Below, piece by piece: positions 46,802-54,708 of a stretch of DNA of 64,000 nt. The stretch's first letter is position 1, and every line of letters begins with the position of its first letter. The position numbers and the translations under genes are program-made. The notes below the pieces were generated by a model. That model was not told the DNA's origin, made no database searches, and was given only the letters and a program-made list of their open reading frames with translations. The stretch comes from Arachnia propionica (GTDB lineage: Bacteria; Actinomycetota; Actinomycetes; Propionibacteriales; Propionibacteriaceae). The DNA lies in contig NZ_CP146373.1 in NCBI RefSeq assembly GCF_037055325.1, positions 2,914,001 to 2,978,000 of the forward strand, in the 5' to 3' direction.

Positions 46802-48367
46802 CCCCTCACGGAACAGAAACTGTCAGAGTTCCTGGATTCGCTCCGCGTTCATCGCGGCGACTCGACCTCGGTGGAGGTCAAACGTGCACGGGGCGGTTTG
46901 CCCGGCTCGCTCGACACAACCGTGTGCGCATTTGCGAACATGCCTGAGGGCGGAAGGATCCTGCTTGGAATCGATGAGGCGTCGGGTTTCAGGGTCACTG
47001 GAATAGCCAACCCCGCTGAGCTGGCGGCCGCGCTCGTGAACCAAGCACGGACAGCGGTCACCCCAACGCCTCACATTGACACTTACAGTGTCAATGTGGC
47101 TGGTGTTCCCGTCCTGGTGGCGGATGTGTCTCCTCTGCCGCTCATGGAACGACCGGCCACGGTTCGGGGGCAGGCCTACCTGCGTCAGGCGGATGGTGAT
47201 TACACCATGCAGGAACACGAACTTCGCATGCTGAGGGCCAGACAACTTCTCGAACCCCAGTTCCGCGATCATGACAAGCAGGAGGTCCCCGGCCAGACCA
47301 TCGACGACTTGGTGCCCGCGCTCGTCGAGAAGTACATCACCTCAGTCAGAGCGGGAGATCGAAGGCTGGCGGACAGAACCGACGCAGAAATCCTGCGTCG
47401 CACAGGTGTGCTCACCGCATCCGGTGAACCGACGTTGGCGGGTTTCTATGCGCTGGGGGACTATCCACAAGGCCTGATGCCCAGCCTCACCGTGACAGCG
47501 GCCGTCCAGTTTCCCACGGGCACCGGGGCACGCAACCGCGACCTACAACACTTCACAGGTCCGATTCCGGCTCTGCTGGAGGACATCATGATCTGGTGTC
47601 ATCGCAATCTGACCTCAGCCAGGACCTACCGCGAGGACGGGCACATGACCGAACGACCCGAACTCCCCCTGACAGCGGTCCGGGAGCTCGTCGCCAACGC
47701 TTTGGTGCATCGCGACCTGGGCCCTGAGAGCGTCGGCATGGGCAAGAGCATTCAGATTCGGATCACTTCCACGGCTCTGATGGTGATCAGCCCTGGGGGG
47801 CTCAGGGGCATCTCCCTCAAACAGCTGGAAAGCGATGATCATGCCCAGTCAGCGGTCAATCAGCATCTCTACGCCATCGCCAGACGCCTCAGAACCGAGG
47901 ACGGGCTTCCGATCATCGAGGGAGAGGGCGGCGGTATTCGTGAGGTATTCCGTGCGGCTGCGCAGGCCGGGTTGCGACCCCCGACACTGATCGACACCGG
48001 AGTGCAGTTCAAGGCCATGCTGTGGCGCCCGGAGCCACCCGAAGCGACAGTTCAGACACCACCGGCGGCATCACCGGAGAAAACTCCTGCTCCGAGGAAG
48101 ACCGGGACCGGATCCCAGAACGAAATCCGGGTGCTGGCGTCGCTGCGTCATCTCGGCGACGCATCGCTCAGGGCCGTTCAGGAAGACACCGGCCTGACCG
48201 CCCGGCAGGTGCGATACGCGCTGCGCGGGCTGGTGTCATCTGGTTCGGTGGAGATGGTCGGCAAGCAGGGAGTGCGCGGAACCAGGTACCAGCTCACGGG
48301 GGGATCCACCCGGTTGCGCAGCGCTCAATCCCGGAAATCGTCCCCGAAGGGGCAGAAATCGAGTTAA
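46799..48367 (+). CDS. AlbA_2 (Schlafen-like) domain, RecG-like ATP-binding transcriptional regulator
   Basis: About 522 aa from the GTG at 46799; the frame is open further upstream to 46553 but those codons cross the operator and lack protein character. The N-terminal AlbA_2 domain is VEVKRARGGLPGSLDTTVCAFANMPEGGRILLGIDE. A C-terminal HATPase_c_4-like part (ELPLTAVRELVANALVHRDL, SPGGLRG) and a final winged helix (SLRAVQEDTGLTARQVRYALRGLVSSG) follow. This build is common among predicted DNA-binding regulators in TA and defence neighbourhoods. The palindromic operator upstream and a second related palindrome inside the gene suggest autoregulation. The last ~20 codons derive from a REP-like repeat, so the C terminus has probably been replaced. 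Confidence 0.85.
   Translation: MPLTEQKLSEFLDSLRVHRGDSTSVEVKRARGGLPGSLDTTVCAFANMPEGGRILLGIDEASGFRVTGIANPAELAAALVNQARTAVTPTPHIDTYSVNVAGVPVLVADVSPLPLMERPATVRGQAYLRQADGDYTMQEHELRMLRARQLLEPQFRDHDKQEVPGQTIDDLVPALVEKYITSVRAGDRRLADRTDAEILRRTGVLTASGEPTLAGFYALGDYPQGLMPSLTVTAAVQFPTGTGARNRDLQHFTGPIPALLEDIMIWCHRNLTSARTYREDGHMTERPELPLTAVRELVANALVHRDLGPESVGMGKSIQIRITSTALMVISPGGLRGISLKQLESDDHAQSAVNQHLYAIARRLRTEDGLPIIEGEGGGIREVFRAAAQAGLRPPTLIDTGVQFKAMLWRPEPPEATVQTPPAASPEKTPAPRKTGTGSQNEIRVLASLRHLGDASLRAVQEDTGLTARQVRYALRGLVSSGSVEMVGKQGVRGTRYQLTGGSTRLRSAQSRKSSPKGQKSS
47072..47098. promoter_or_regulatory. Intragenic 27-bp palindrome related to the upstream operator
   Basis: The arms CACATTGACAC and GTGTCAATGTG around TTACA form a perfect 11-bp inverted repeat inside the AlbA-domain coding region. 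They share the CACATTGACA half-site with the operator at 46759-46769. Confidence 0.65.
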
Positions 48368-48385
48368 GTGCTGCGAAACCGGGAT
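48301..48385. repeat. REP-like hairpin repeat, copy 2
   Basis: GGGATCCACCCGGTTGCGCA followed by GCGCTCAA forms an imperfect inverted repeat with TTAAGTGCTGCGAAACC-GGGATCCC. It is clearly related to copy 1 at 46092-46162. It covers the 3' end of the AlbA-domain gene and the gap to the ABC operon. Confidence 0.7.
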
Positions 48386-48393
48386 CCCGCCGC

Positions 48394-49170
48394 TCAGGTT
48401 TGCGTCACCGGCCTGAGGAACTGGAACAGCGGCGCTTTGTCGCCGTCCGGATATAGGATCCGCACTTCCACCCCGTAGACCTCACGGATCAGGTCCTCGG
48501 TCAACACGTCCGCCGGACGCCCTAGGCACACCGCCCGGCCCTTGTGCAGGACCAGCACATCGTCGCAGAACGTGGTGGCCAGGTTCAGGTCGTGCAGGGC
48601 GACGACCACACCCAGCCCCGTCTCCCTCAAGGTTTTGAGGATGTCCAACTGGTGGGAGATGTCGAGGTGGTTGGTGGGTTCGTCCAGCAGCATGACCTGC
48701 CCCTCCTGGGCGAACGCCCGGGCCAGGTGGGCGCGCTGCTGTTCGCCTCCGGAGAGGGTGTGCCAGTCGCGGTTCAAGAGGTGTTCGATGCCGGTGCGGC
48801 GGGCGGCGGCCTCCACCACCCTGCGGTCACGGGGACTGGGACCGGCCCAGCGACGGCGGTGCGGGATCCGTCCCAGGTCGATGACGTCGCGCACGGTGAC
48901 GTCCTGGTCGGTGGTCGCCTTCTGCTGCACCACCGACAGCACCCGCGCGATGTCTCGCGGCGCCCAGTCGCCGTAGGGGCGGTCGTCGAGTTTGACGACG
49001 CCCGTGCGCGGCTGGATGGTGCGGGCCAGCATCCCCAGCAGCGTCGATTTTCCCGACCCGTTGGGTCCCAGCAACCCCAGGATGCGACCGGGCATCGCGG
49101 GCACGTCGATGCCGTCGACGATGATGGCCGGACCGGCGGCCCACGACAGGTTCTCTGCTTCTATCTTCAT
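48394..49170 (-). CDS. btuD: Cobalamin-type ABC importer, ATP-binding protein
   Basis: 258 aa from the ATG at 49170, in an ATGA overlap with the permease stop. FecE/BtuD-type ATPase: Walker A GLLGPNGSGKSTLLGML, Q-loop VVQQKATTDQD, signature LSGGEQQRAHLARAF, Walker B VMLLDEPTNHLD and the His in VVALHDLNLATTFCDD. Third gene of an operon with a periplasmic-type binding lipoprotein and a FecCD permease. Family sequence alone would also fit ferric siderophore or haem uptake; the cobalamin riboswitch upstream makes B12 or corrinoid import the better call. Confidence 0.88.
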   Translation of the reverse strand: MKIEAENLSWAAGPAIIVDGIDVPAMPGRILGLLGPNGSGKSTLLGMLARTIQPRTGVVKLDDRPYGDWAPRDIARVLSVVQQKATTDQDVTVRDVIDLGRIPHRRRWAGPSPRDRRVVEAAARRTGIEHLLNRDWHTLSGGEQQRAHLARAFAQEGQVMLLDEPTNHLDISHQLDILKTLRETGLGVVVALHDLNLATTFCDDVLVLHKGRAVCLGRPADVLTEDLIREVYGVEVRILYPDGDKAPLFQFLRPVTQT

Positions 49171-50213
49171 CGTTTCCTGGTCCTGGCGAGAATGGTTGCG
49201 AAGATGGGCACTCCGACCAGGGCGGTGATCACCCCGACCGGCACCTCCAACGGCGCGAACAACGTCCGGGCGATGGTGTCCGCCCAGAGCAGGAAGATCG
49301 CACCCATCAGCGCCGAGACCGGCAGCAGCCCCCGGTGCCGGGAGCCGACGAGCATCCGGGAGATGTGCGGCAGCACGAGACCGACGAAACCGATCGAACC
49401 CGACGAGGAGACCACGACCGCAGTCATGAGGGCCGCACATCCCAGCAGCACCACCCGGGTGCGCTGCACGGAAACCCCCAGCGAAACGGCCTCCTTCTCA
49501 CCGAACATGAACGCATCCATGGAGCTGGCCATGCCTATGGTGAGCACGAGGAAACACCCCAGCACCGCGGCTGTGAGCGCGACCTCCTCCCAGGAGACGT
49601 TGGCGAAGGAACCCATCAGCCAGTACAGGATGCCCCGGGTGACATTGGCGTCCGCGCCGATCATGATGATGAACGACGTCAACGCGGAGAACCCCTGGGT
49701 CACCGCGATACCCGCCAACACGATCTTGTCGGTGGTGCCACCGGCCAGCCGGGACAGCAGCAGGGTCAGGGCGAAGGCCCCCAACGACCCCACGAACGCA
49801 CCCGCCGAGAAACTGATGACCCCGCCCCCGAGACCCGCGATCAGCACCAGGACCGCGCCGGTGGAGGCGCCCGAGGAGACACCCAGCAGGTAGGGTTCGG
49901 CCAGCGGGTTGCGCAGCAGCGACTGCATGATGACGCCGCACAGGCTCAGCCCAGCACCCGCGACCGCGGCCAGCAGCACACGGGGTAGCCGCAGCTGCCA
50001 CACCGTCGCGGTGCGCAACGGACTCAGCTCGGGGTCGGGTCCCAACCCCAGTTTGTTCGCAACCACTCCCCAGACCTCGCCGATGTTCAGGTCGGAGGGT
50101 CCGAAGGTGATCGCGTAGAGGATGGACACAACCAGCAGAACCAGTCCGATCAGCAGAACCGGTGTCACCGGCAGCCTCCGGCGCCGACCCCGGGTCGTCG
50201 CGGATGACGTCAC
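49167..50213 (-). CDS. btuC: Cobalamin-type ABC importer, FecCD permease
   Basis: 348 aa from a GTG at 50213 overlapping the binding-protein stop. About ten membrane helices, with family landmarks LRLPRVLLAAVAGAGLSLCGV, NPLAEPYLLGVSSGAS, and GFVGLVLPHISRMLVGSRHR (the L-loop that contacts the ATPase). The short basic N terminus (TTRGRRRR) marks the cytoplasmic side. It forms the membrane channel of the importer with the downstream ATPase. Confidence 0.9.
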   Translation of the reverse strand: MTSSATTRGRRRRLPVTPVLLIGLVLLVVSILYAITFGPSDLNIGEVWGVVANKLGLGPDPELSPLRTATVWQLRLPRVLLAAVAGAGLSLCGVIMQSLLRNPLAEPYLLGVSSGASTGAVLVLIAGLGGGVISFSAGAFVGSLGAFALTLLLSRLAGGTTDKIVLAGIAVTQGFSALTSFIIMIGADANVTRGILYWLMGSFANVSWEEVALTAAVLGCFLVLTIGMASSMDAFMFGEKEAVSLGVSVQRTRVVLLGCAALMTAVVVSSSGSIGFVGLVLPHISRMLVGSRHRGLLPVSALMGAIFLLWADTIARTLFAPLEVPVGVITALVGVPIFATILARTRKR

Positions 50214-51247
50214 TTGAGCCCGAACTGCTCGATCCCGGCGACCAGCTTCTCGGCCAGGTCGACGGTGCGGATCGACGGGTTCATGTCGCCGCCCGCAACC
50301 TTGATGAAACGCTCGTTCTTGACGGCGTCCATCTGGGAGGTGACCGGGTTCGACTTCAGGTATTCGATCTTCGCGTCCGCGGTCTCCGCGGTCTGGGACT
50401 TGCGGGTGAGATCACCCATCACGATGATGTCGGGGTTCTTGGCGGCGATGTCCTCCCAGCTGACCTGCGGCCACTCGTCGCGCTGGTCGGAGTAGATGTT
50501 GGTGATGCCGAGCTGGTCGCTGATGAACTGGGACGCACCGGAACCACCCGCCAGGTAGGGGGCCTCGGAGTTCGCGAACCAGAACATCACCTTGACGGGC
50601 TTGCCGGGTTTCTGTGCGACCGCCTTCTCCAAACGCTGTTTGAGCTGGGCGACGAGCTCCTGGCCCTTCTCCGGCACGCCGTGGATGCGGGAGAGCTCAT
50701 CGATTTCCTGATACACCTTCTCAATGGTGAAGTTCTCCGCTGGGGCTTCGTTGCCGCTCTTCTTGCCGCACTGGTTCGGCGCCAGGTAGGCGGGCACCCC
50801 GAGGGATTCGTACTTCTCGTAGCTGCCCGCGACCTTGTCGGTCAGCGTGCTCGGGAAGGATGCCGTGACGAGGTCCGGTTCCTTGGCGATGACCGCCTCC
50901 GAGGTGGGGCCGCCGTCGGAGATCCGCTCCACCTTCGCGTTCTCGCTCTCCAGCGACGACAGCACCGGATCGGTCCAGGTGGCGGTGCCCACCATCGTGT
51001 CAGCGATCCCGAGGGAGAGCTGGATCTCGGTGGAGGACTGGTTCAGCGACACCGTCCGTGCGGGCGCCTTCTTGAACGTCAACTGGTGTCCGCAGCTGTC
51101 GATGGTGAGGGGGAAACCGGCAGCGGAGGCACCGGAGGACTGGGTGGCGGAGGCGTCGGCAGGCTGGTCCTTGGCCGCGCCCGCGCAGCTGCTCAGCAGC
51201 AGAGCCGACAGCAGCGCGAGCGAACAAACGGACTTCTTCACGTGCAT
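50210..51247 (-). CDS. btuF: Cobalamin-type ABC importer, substrate-binding lipoprotein
   Basis: 345 aa from the ATG at 51247, preceded by AAGGGA; the frame stays open upstream but through the riboswitch. The lipoprotein signal peptide SVCSLALLSALLLSSCAG has a lipobox Cys at about residue 21. The mature part is a class III binding protein: ARTVSLNQSSTEIQLSLGI, DLVTASFPSTL and PDIIVMGDLTRKSQTAETA. The protein would capture the ligand outside the membrane. Binding proteins of this class carry B12, haem or siderophores; the riboswitch points to a corrinoid. Confidence 0.88.
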   Translation of the reverse strand: MHVKKSVCSLALLSALLLSSCAGAAKDQPADASATQSSGASAAGFPLTIDSCGHQLTFKKAPARTVSLNQSSTEIQLSLGIADTMVGTATWTDPVLSSLESENAKVERISDGGPTSEAVIAKEPDLVTASFPSTLTDKVAGSYEKYESLGVPAYLAPNQCGKKSGNEAPAENFTIEKVYQEIDELSRIHGVPEKGQELVAQLKQRLEKAVAQKPGKPVKVMFWFANSEAPYLAGGSGASQFISDQLGITNIYSDQRDEWPQVSWEDIAAKNPDIIVMGDLTRKSQTAETADAKIEYLKSNPVTSQMDAVKNERFIKVAGGDMNPSIRTVDLAEKLVAGIEQFGLK

Positions 51248-51378
51248 CTGGGTGATTCCCTTGGGTTGTGAGATGTTTTGGGGGGTGACGGCAGCCACTG
51301 AAAATGGCACACAGGATCTTGTCTCGGGGGCCGTTGCGCGAGGCCCTGAACGGCAGGGCACGGTGGTTCGCGTGCTCA

Positions 51379-51525
51379 TCGCCGATCGGTCTTCGGACTC
51401 GGGTTCTGCCACCGGACCGCCTTCTCGGGCAGGTCGCCCAGTGGCTTGATGATCCGGTGTCACCCTCACCGCTGCGCGTCAGTTCCGGATTCGCACCGGA
51501 TTCCCTGCCCGCGGGCACTCGGCGA
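51379..51525 (-). promoter_or_regulatory. Cobalamin riboswitch
   Basis: Minus-strand sequence contains the B12 box elements GGGAATCCGGTGCGAATCC, GGAACTGACGCGCAGCGGTGA, AAGCCACTGG and GAGTCCGAAGACC. The closing stem P1 is TCGCCGA (51525-51519) with TCGGCGA (51385-51379). It lies 130 nt upstream of the binding-lipoprotein start and is expected to shut off the operon when cobalamin is plentiful. Confidence 0.93.
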
Positions 51526-51546
51526 CGTTAGTAAGGCTAACCTTCC
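51526..51546. promoter_or_regulatory. Possible DtxR-type half-box upstream of the riboswitch
   Basis: TTAGTAAGGCTAACCTT overlaps the probable promoter region. One half (AAGGCTAACCT) matches the DtxR/IdeR consensus well; the other half is poor (about 13 of 19 consensus positions by eye). Confidence 0.35.
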
Positions 51547-52041
51547 AACCAGTCGCTGTCCACCGCCCACACCCTCGTCGAGACCACCTCTTTGAAGCCG
51601 GTTGACCCAGCACGTGAACGCATCTTCGCCGAAGCCGGAAATCAACTACCCGGTCTAACCAGTACCGGACAGTCCGTCGGTGACATATTCGGACCCAGCG
51701 ATTCCTTCAACCATCAACGACCCTCACGCACCAGCCGCATCGCGTTGACAAGCACTGTTGTCATATCCCTATGACACCATCCAGATCTAGGCACGATCGT
51801 CAAAAAATTCCGACTGAAATCCCGTCCGGCGAGGTTGACACAGGAAACCAGAGCAGGTATCTTGAAACAAACATCTCAAGGCTAACTGCGCCACAGCCTG
51901 TGATGCAGAGGTCGCAGGGCTTGTTCATCACCAGCACGGCTGAATCGATAGACATTCATTAACCGATCAGCGGTCGCAAACAAACCTCATCACACAGACG
52001 TCGGGCAAACCGTCTCGCCCGACTCCTCAGAGGATGTTCTC
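51547..52041. other. Non-coding, lower-GC stretch at the start of the accessory zone
   Basis: About 495 bases with no gene I can support; short open frames lack ribosome sites. It contains a promoter-like pair (next entry) and marks a drop in GC relative to the B12 operon. Confidence 0.5.
51835..51863 (+). promoter_or_regulatory. Sigma-70-like promoter
   Basis: TTGACA at 51835-51840 and TATCTT at 51858-51863 with a 17-nt spacer, the canonical spacing, about 180 nt upstream of the small secreted-protein gene. Pattern-based only. Confidence 0.45.
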
Positions 52042-52478
52042 ATGAAAAAACAATTCTCACACTTCTCGCAGTCGCAGCTCTGTTCTGCTGCGCAGCCCCA
52101 ATGGCTCAGGCCAGAAGTTCCTCCAGAACCGTCTCCTTCAACTCCTCGGTGAGCCTGACGGGTAATGTTTGGATCCAGTCCCTTTCCGATTCAGGAGGGT
52201 GTGGAAATTACGCCACATCCGTCGTGTCCAACCGGGTTCTGCGGTCGGTGACCAACAAGACAGTGGCACAACCCTACGGCGTCGGCGTATCAGCCTGGGG
52301 ACTGACCGTTTCAGGACCAGACGGCAGCACGTCCACCACATGGACCAACTCCAATCGCCGCGGCTCCTACCTCTCAGGTAATGTCTGCATGAGCTGGAGC
52401 ACCTTCTACCTGTCCATGACGGTCAATGGGACCGGCAACTACAATGGCGCGGTGCGAACCGTTTCTGCCCAGGTGTGA
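52042..52478 (+). pseudogene. Small secreted beta-rich protein, frameshifted at an A6 tract
   Basis: The ATG at 52042 is followed at once by six A residues (ATGAAAAAAC). In the ATG frame the product is nonsense. One extra A would join it to the frame giving a perfect signal peptide (MKKTILTLLAVAALFCCAAP, then MAQA-R) and a ~104-aa mature protein ending at 52478. The mature part is rich in Ser, Thr, Gly and Asn and alternates like beta strands (SSVSLTGNVWIQSL, VGVSAWGLTVSGPD, FYLSMTVNGTGNYN). It has two Cys (GGCGNY, GNVCMSW) that may form a disulfide. No family was recognised; a bacteriocin-like or surface role is a guess from the adjacent lipoprotein/ABC genes. This may be a broken gene, a phase-variable one, or a homopolymer sequencing error. 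Confidence 0.7.
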
Positions 52479-54067
52479 ATCCTATGAGACGCCGGCTTGG
52501 TGTGGTGACCAAGGCCCTCGGTGCAGGCGCGGGATTGACTCTCGCTCTGAGCGCCTGCGGGCTCAATTCCAGCCAACCCACACCTGATAGATACATGACT
52601 GCGGAACTCGCAACAACGATCACTGTTTCCGTGGCGGAGAACGGGCTGGTTTCACGTGGCTTGAAAGGCGGAAGACAAACCCCGGATCTCAGAGCCACCA
52701 GCGTCCTCCACCAAGCCGGCATCCCCAACCTTCCCGCTGCCCACCCAGAGGGTTTGGAAAGCGTGTGCGAAACGTACGCCGACTCCATTCCTCCTCAGCA
52801 GCTCGCCGACGAGGTGAGCCACATCTTCCCAGACGATAAGTTCGGTCGTGCGATCGCCAAACTGAACTGTGCGTCTTTGTCGCCTCCCAGCCGGGAACCC
52901 GGAATGCCGAGCGATCCACAACACTACGTGGTGCTGGCCGCCACGTGGACGAGGCTTCCAGGAGTTGAGCCCGAGGACCTCTCTGAGGACCAAGTTCGAG
53001 CCGCTCTTCAAGAGCTCTCCCCCGAGCAAGGGAAAACACCTTGGATCCACTGGAACTGCAAAATTATATCTGAGGCCATCAACGCTCAGAATTTATGCAA
53101 TTCCCTCCCCTCTCTGAACCCTGTTACAAAGGTCTCCTCAACGGAGGAGCTAATGGATTTGAGAGCCCAGATAGAACTGGGCCTTGAAACTAGCGATGAA
53201 CTCGTGAAGACAACCATGGAAATCGCAGTTCAGGACGCACTCGACGCGGAACAGATACTGCGAATATCAAGACTCAAGGGACGCGAGAGTACCCAGCTCC
53301 AGTCATGGCTAGAGCAAGAGGTCAATAGCATGAATTCCCACGGGTTGGTGGCAGTTGATTCGCATTCCTTGGGGACTTTGGGGCAGACCCACATCGCATT
53401 CTGCATGATGAAGGAGCGAACCAAGGAGATCTTCAACGACAAAACCGAGACCTCCATGGATGAGGTCGTGAATCTTGCCACCACAACCTCCCAGTTTGAC
53501 GGACTTAGCGCACGCCTGATGCGGGCCGTAATATTGCGTTCCGCAAACAAACTGGACGACGCCGAACGCTCGGATGTACTCAAACACTATGCGGAAATTA
53601 CCGCATCCGGCTGTCCCTCTGGCAGGGTGCGCTCCTGCCTCATGACCGCAGACGCTGCACTCCAGCTGGACGACCATGCTTCACCACTAAGAATTGCCGT
53701 CCCGCAGAATCTCCCCGACGGGGCAGTGGGCGATACACTCGTTTATCGTGTTCTCGGTATGAAATGGGGTGTCGCCAACGTGGACGAGTGGGTGGCAACC
53801 GCCAAGGCCCGGGGGATCGACCCCCTCAGCGACGTGGCGGATGCCGAACACTCCACAAGTCTTCGGATCTGGGCGGCCTCAGCACGTGGCGCAATGCATC
53901 CCGATCTCTCCACGCAACAGGAGGAAGACACCAAGGAGAGATTGCAGGGACTTACCACCTGTGACAATGTTGAACGTTTGGCGATGGCGGATCAGGACAG
54001 CCCCGAGAAATGCAGCCTCGATTCAACCTTCGCCTACTATCTGAGCTCTGTTTGGGGAATTAAATGA
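52475..54067 (+). CDS. Large lipoprotein of an ABC/FtsX-type module
   Basis: 530 aa from a GTG in a GTGA overlap with the preceding gene; an ATG at 52484 is an equally possible start. Signal peptide RRRLGVVTKALGAGAGLTLA ends in the lipobox LSAC, so the protein is probably membrane-anchored outside the cell. The mature part is helical and Ala/Leu/Asp/Glu-rich with several Cys (CETYADS, NCKIISEA, SGCPSGRVRSCLMTAD, TCDNVERL) and no recognised domain. It is translationally coupled to the ABC ATPase. The last ~230 codons are apparently identical to a second copy at 62975-63664, whereas the upstream part of that copy is only related. It could be an immunity, chaperone or scaffold component of a secretion module (inference). 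Confidence 0.8.
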   Translation: MNPMRRRLGVVTKALGAGAGLTLALSACGLNSSQPTPDRYMTAELATTITVSVAENGLVSRGLKGGRQTPDLRATSVLHQAGIPNLPAAHPEGLESVCETYADSIPPQQLADEVSHIFPDDKFGRAIAKLNCASLSPPSREPGMPSDPQHYVVLAATWTRLPGVEPEDLSEDQVRAALQELSPEQGKTPWIHWNCKIISEAINAQNLCNSLPSLNPVTKVSSTEELMDLRAQIELGLETSDELVKTTMEIAVQDALDAEQILRISRLKGRESTQLQSWLEQEVNSMNSHGLVAVDSHSLGTLGQTHIAFCMMKERTKEIFNDKTETSMDEVVNLATTTSQFDGLSARLMRAVILRSANKLDDAERSDVLKHYAEITASGCPSGRVRSCLMTADAALQLDDHASPLRIAVPQNLPDGAVGDTLVYRVLGMKWGVANVDEWVATAKARGIDPLSDVADAEHSTSLRIWAASARGAMHPDLSTQQEEDTKERLQGLTTCDNVERLAMADQDSPEKCSLDSTFAYYLSSVWGIK

Positions 54068-54403
54068 CGACCAGAATCGCGTGTCACGGCATCACGAAGT
54101 CGTATGGCGAAAACGTCGTGCTCAAGGATCTCGATTTCTGGGTCGACGCCGGCGAATTGGTGACGCTCGTATCGCCGTCCGGCGGTGGGAAGACCACCTT
54201 GTTGAACATCCTGGGAGGCTTGACCACGGCGGATCAGGGTGTCGTCGAGGTGGCGGGGCAGGACCTCAGCCGGTTGGACGAGGACGGCCGGGCCGGCCTC
54301 AGGCGTCACGCGATCGGCATCGTCCACCAGTCGAGTTACCTGTTTCCCTGGCTCTCGGTGAACGAGAACCTGGAGATCGCTCCCGGCTCCCGCGCTCCCG
54401 CTC
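53378..54403 (+). repeat. Long direct repeat, copy 1 (at least 1026 bp)
   Basis: From TTGGGGCAGACCCAC at 53378 onward this sequence appears identical to 62975-64000, at a constant offset of 9597 nt. The match reaches the window end, so the true length is unknown. Confidence 0.9.
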
Positions 54404-54708
54404 CGTGGCTCGCGGAGGTCAGGAGAAACCTGGGGATCGATGAATTCCACGACACCGAGATCAACAAGCTCTCCGGCGGGCAGCGACGCCGGGTGTGCAT
54501 CCTGAGGGCCCTGCAGATGGAGGCGGAGGTCCTGTTGCTGGACGAACCGACCACGGGCCTCGACGACCACCTGGCTTCCTGCGTTCGGCGGGCGTTGCGG
54601 GATCTGGCTGACCGGGGCTGCGCGGTCGTCGTCGCGACCCACGAGGAGGCCATCTCAGCGGCGGCGGATCGTGCGATTGCTCTCCGAGGAAGGAGAACCA
54701 TCCTATGA
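54064..54708 (+). CDS. ABC ATPase of a MacB/LolD-type transporter
   Basis: 214 aa with an ATGA overlap. Walker A is SPSGGGKTTLLNIL (the usual GxSGSGKST in altered form), Q-loop IVHQSSYLFPWLSV, signature LSGGQRRRVCILRAL, Walker B VLLLDEPTTGLDD and His switch VVVATHEEAI. Size and motifs are those of the ATPases that drive FtsX-like permeases (MacB/LolCDE type, including bacteriocin-export and immunity transporters). It overlaps the permease gene by 4 nt. A second copy begins at 63661. Confidence 0.92.
   Translation: MTTRIACHGITKSYGENVVLKDLDFWVDAGELVTLVSPSGGGKTTLLNILGGLTTADQGVVEVAGQDLSRLDEDGRAGLRRHAIGIVHQSSYLFPWLSVNENLEIAPGSRAPAPWLAEVRRNLGIDEFHDTEINKLSGGQRRRVCILRALQMEAEVLLLDEPTTGLDDHLASCVRRALRDLADRGCAVVVATHEEAISAAADRAIALRGRRTIL

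Noticed and set aside
48544-49893. 449-codon open frame antisense to the ABC ATPase and permease
   Set aside because: Changes character from one part to the next and has no protein family features; the opposite strand carries the overlapping btu-like genes.
48394-51247. Calling this ABC operon a siderophore importer for the nearby siderophore
   Set aside because: The cobalamin riboswitch points to corrinoid uptake, and the siderophore operon already carries IrtAB.
52101-52478. Reading the small secreted protein from the internal ATG at 52101 as the true start
   Set aside because: This ATG is inside the signal peptide (just before AQA-R); starting there would remove the hydrophobic core, so a frameshift after 52042 is the better explanation.
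52042-52478. Lactococcin 972 family assignment for the small secreted protein
   Set aside because: Beta-rich composition and a nearby ABC ATPase are suggestive, but I could not see the family's conserved pattern, and the operon differs.
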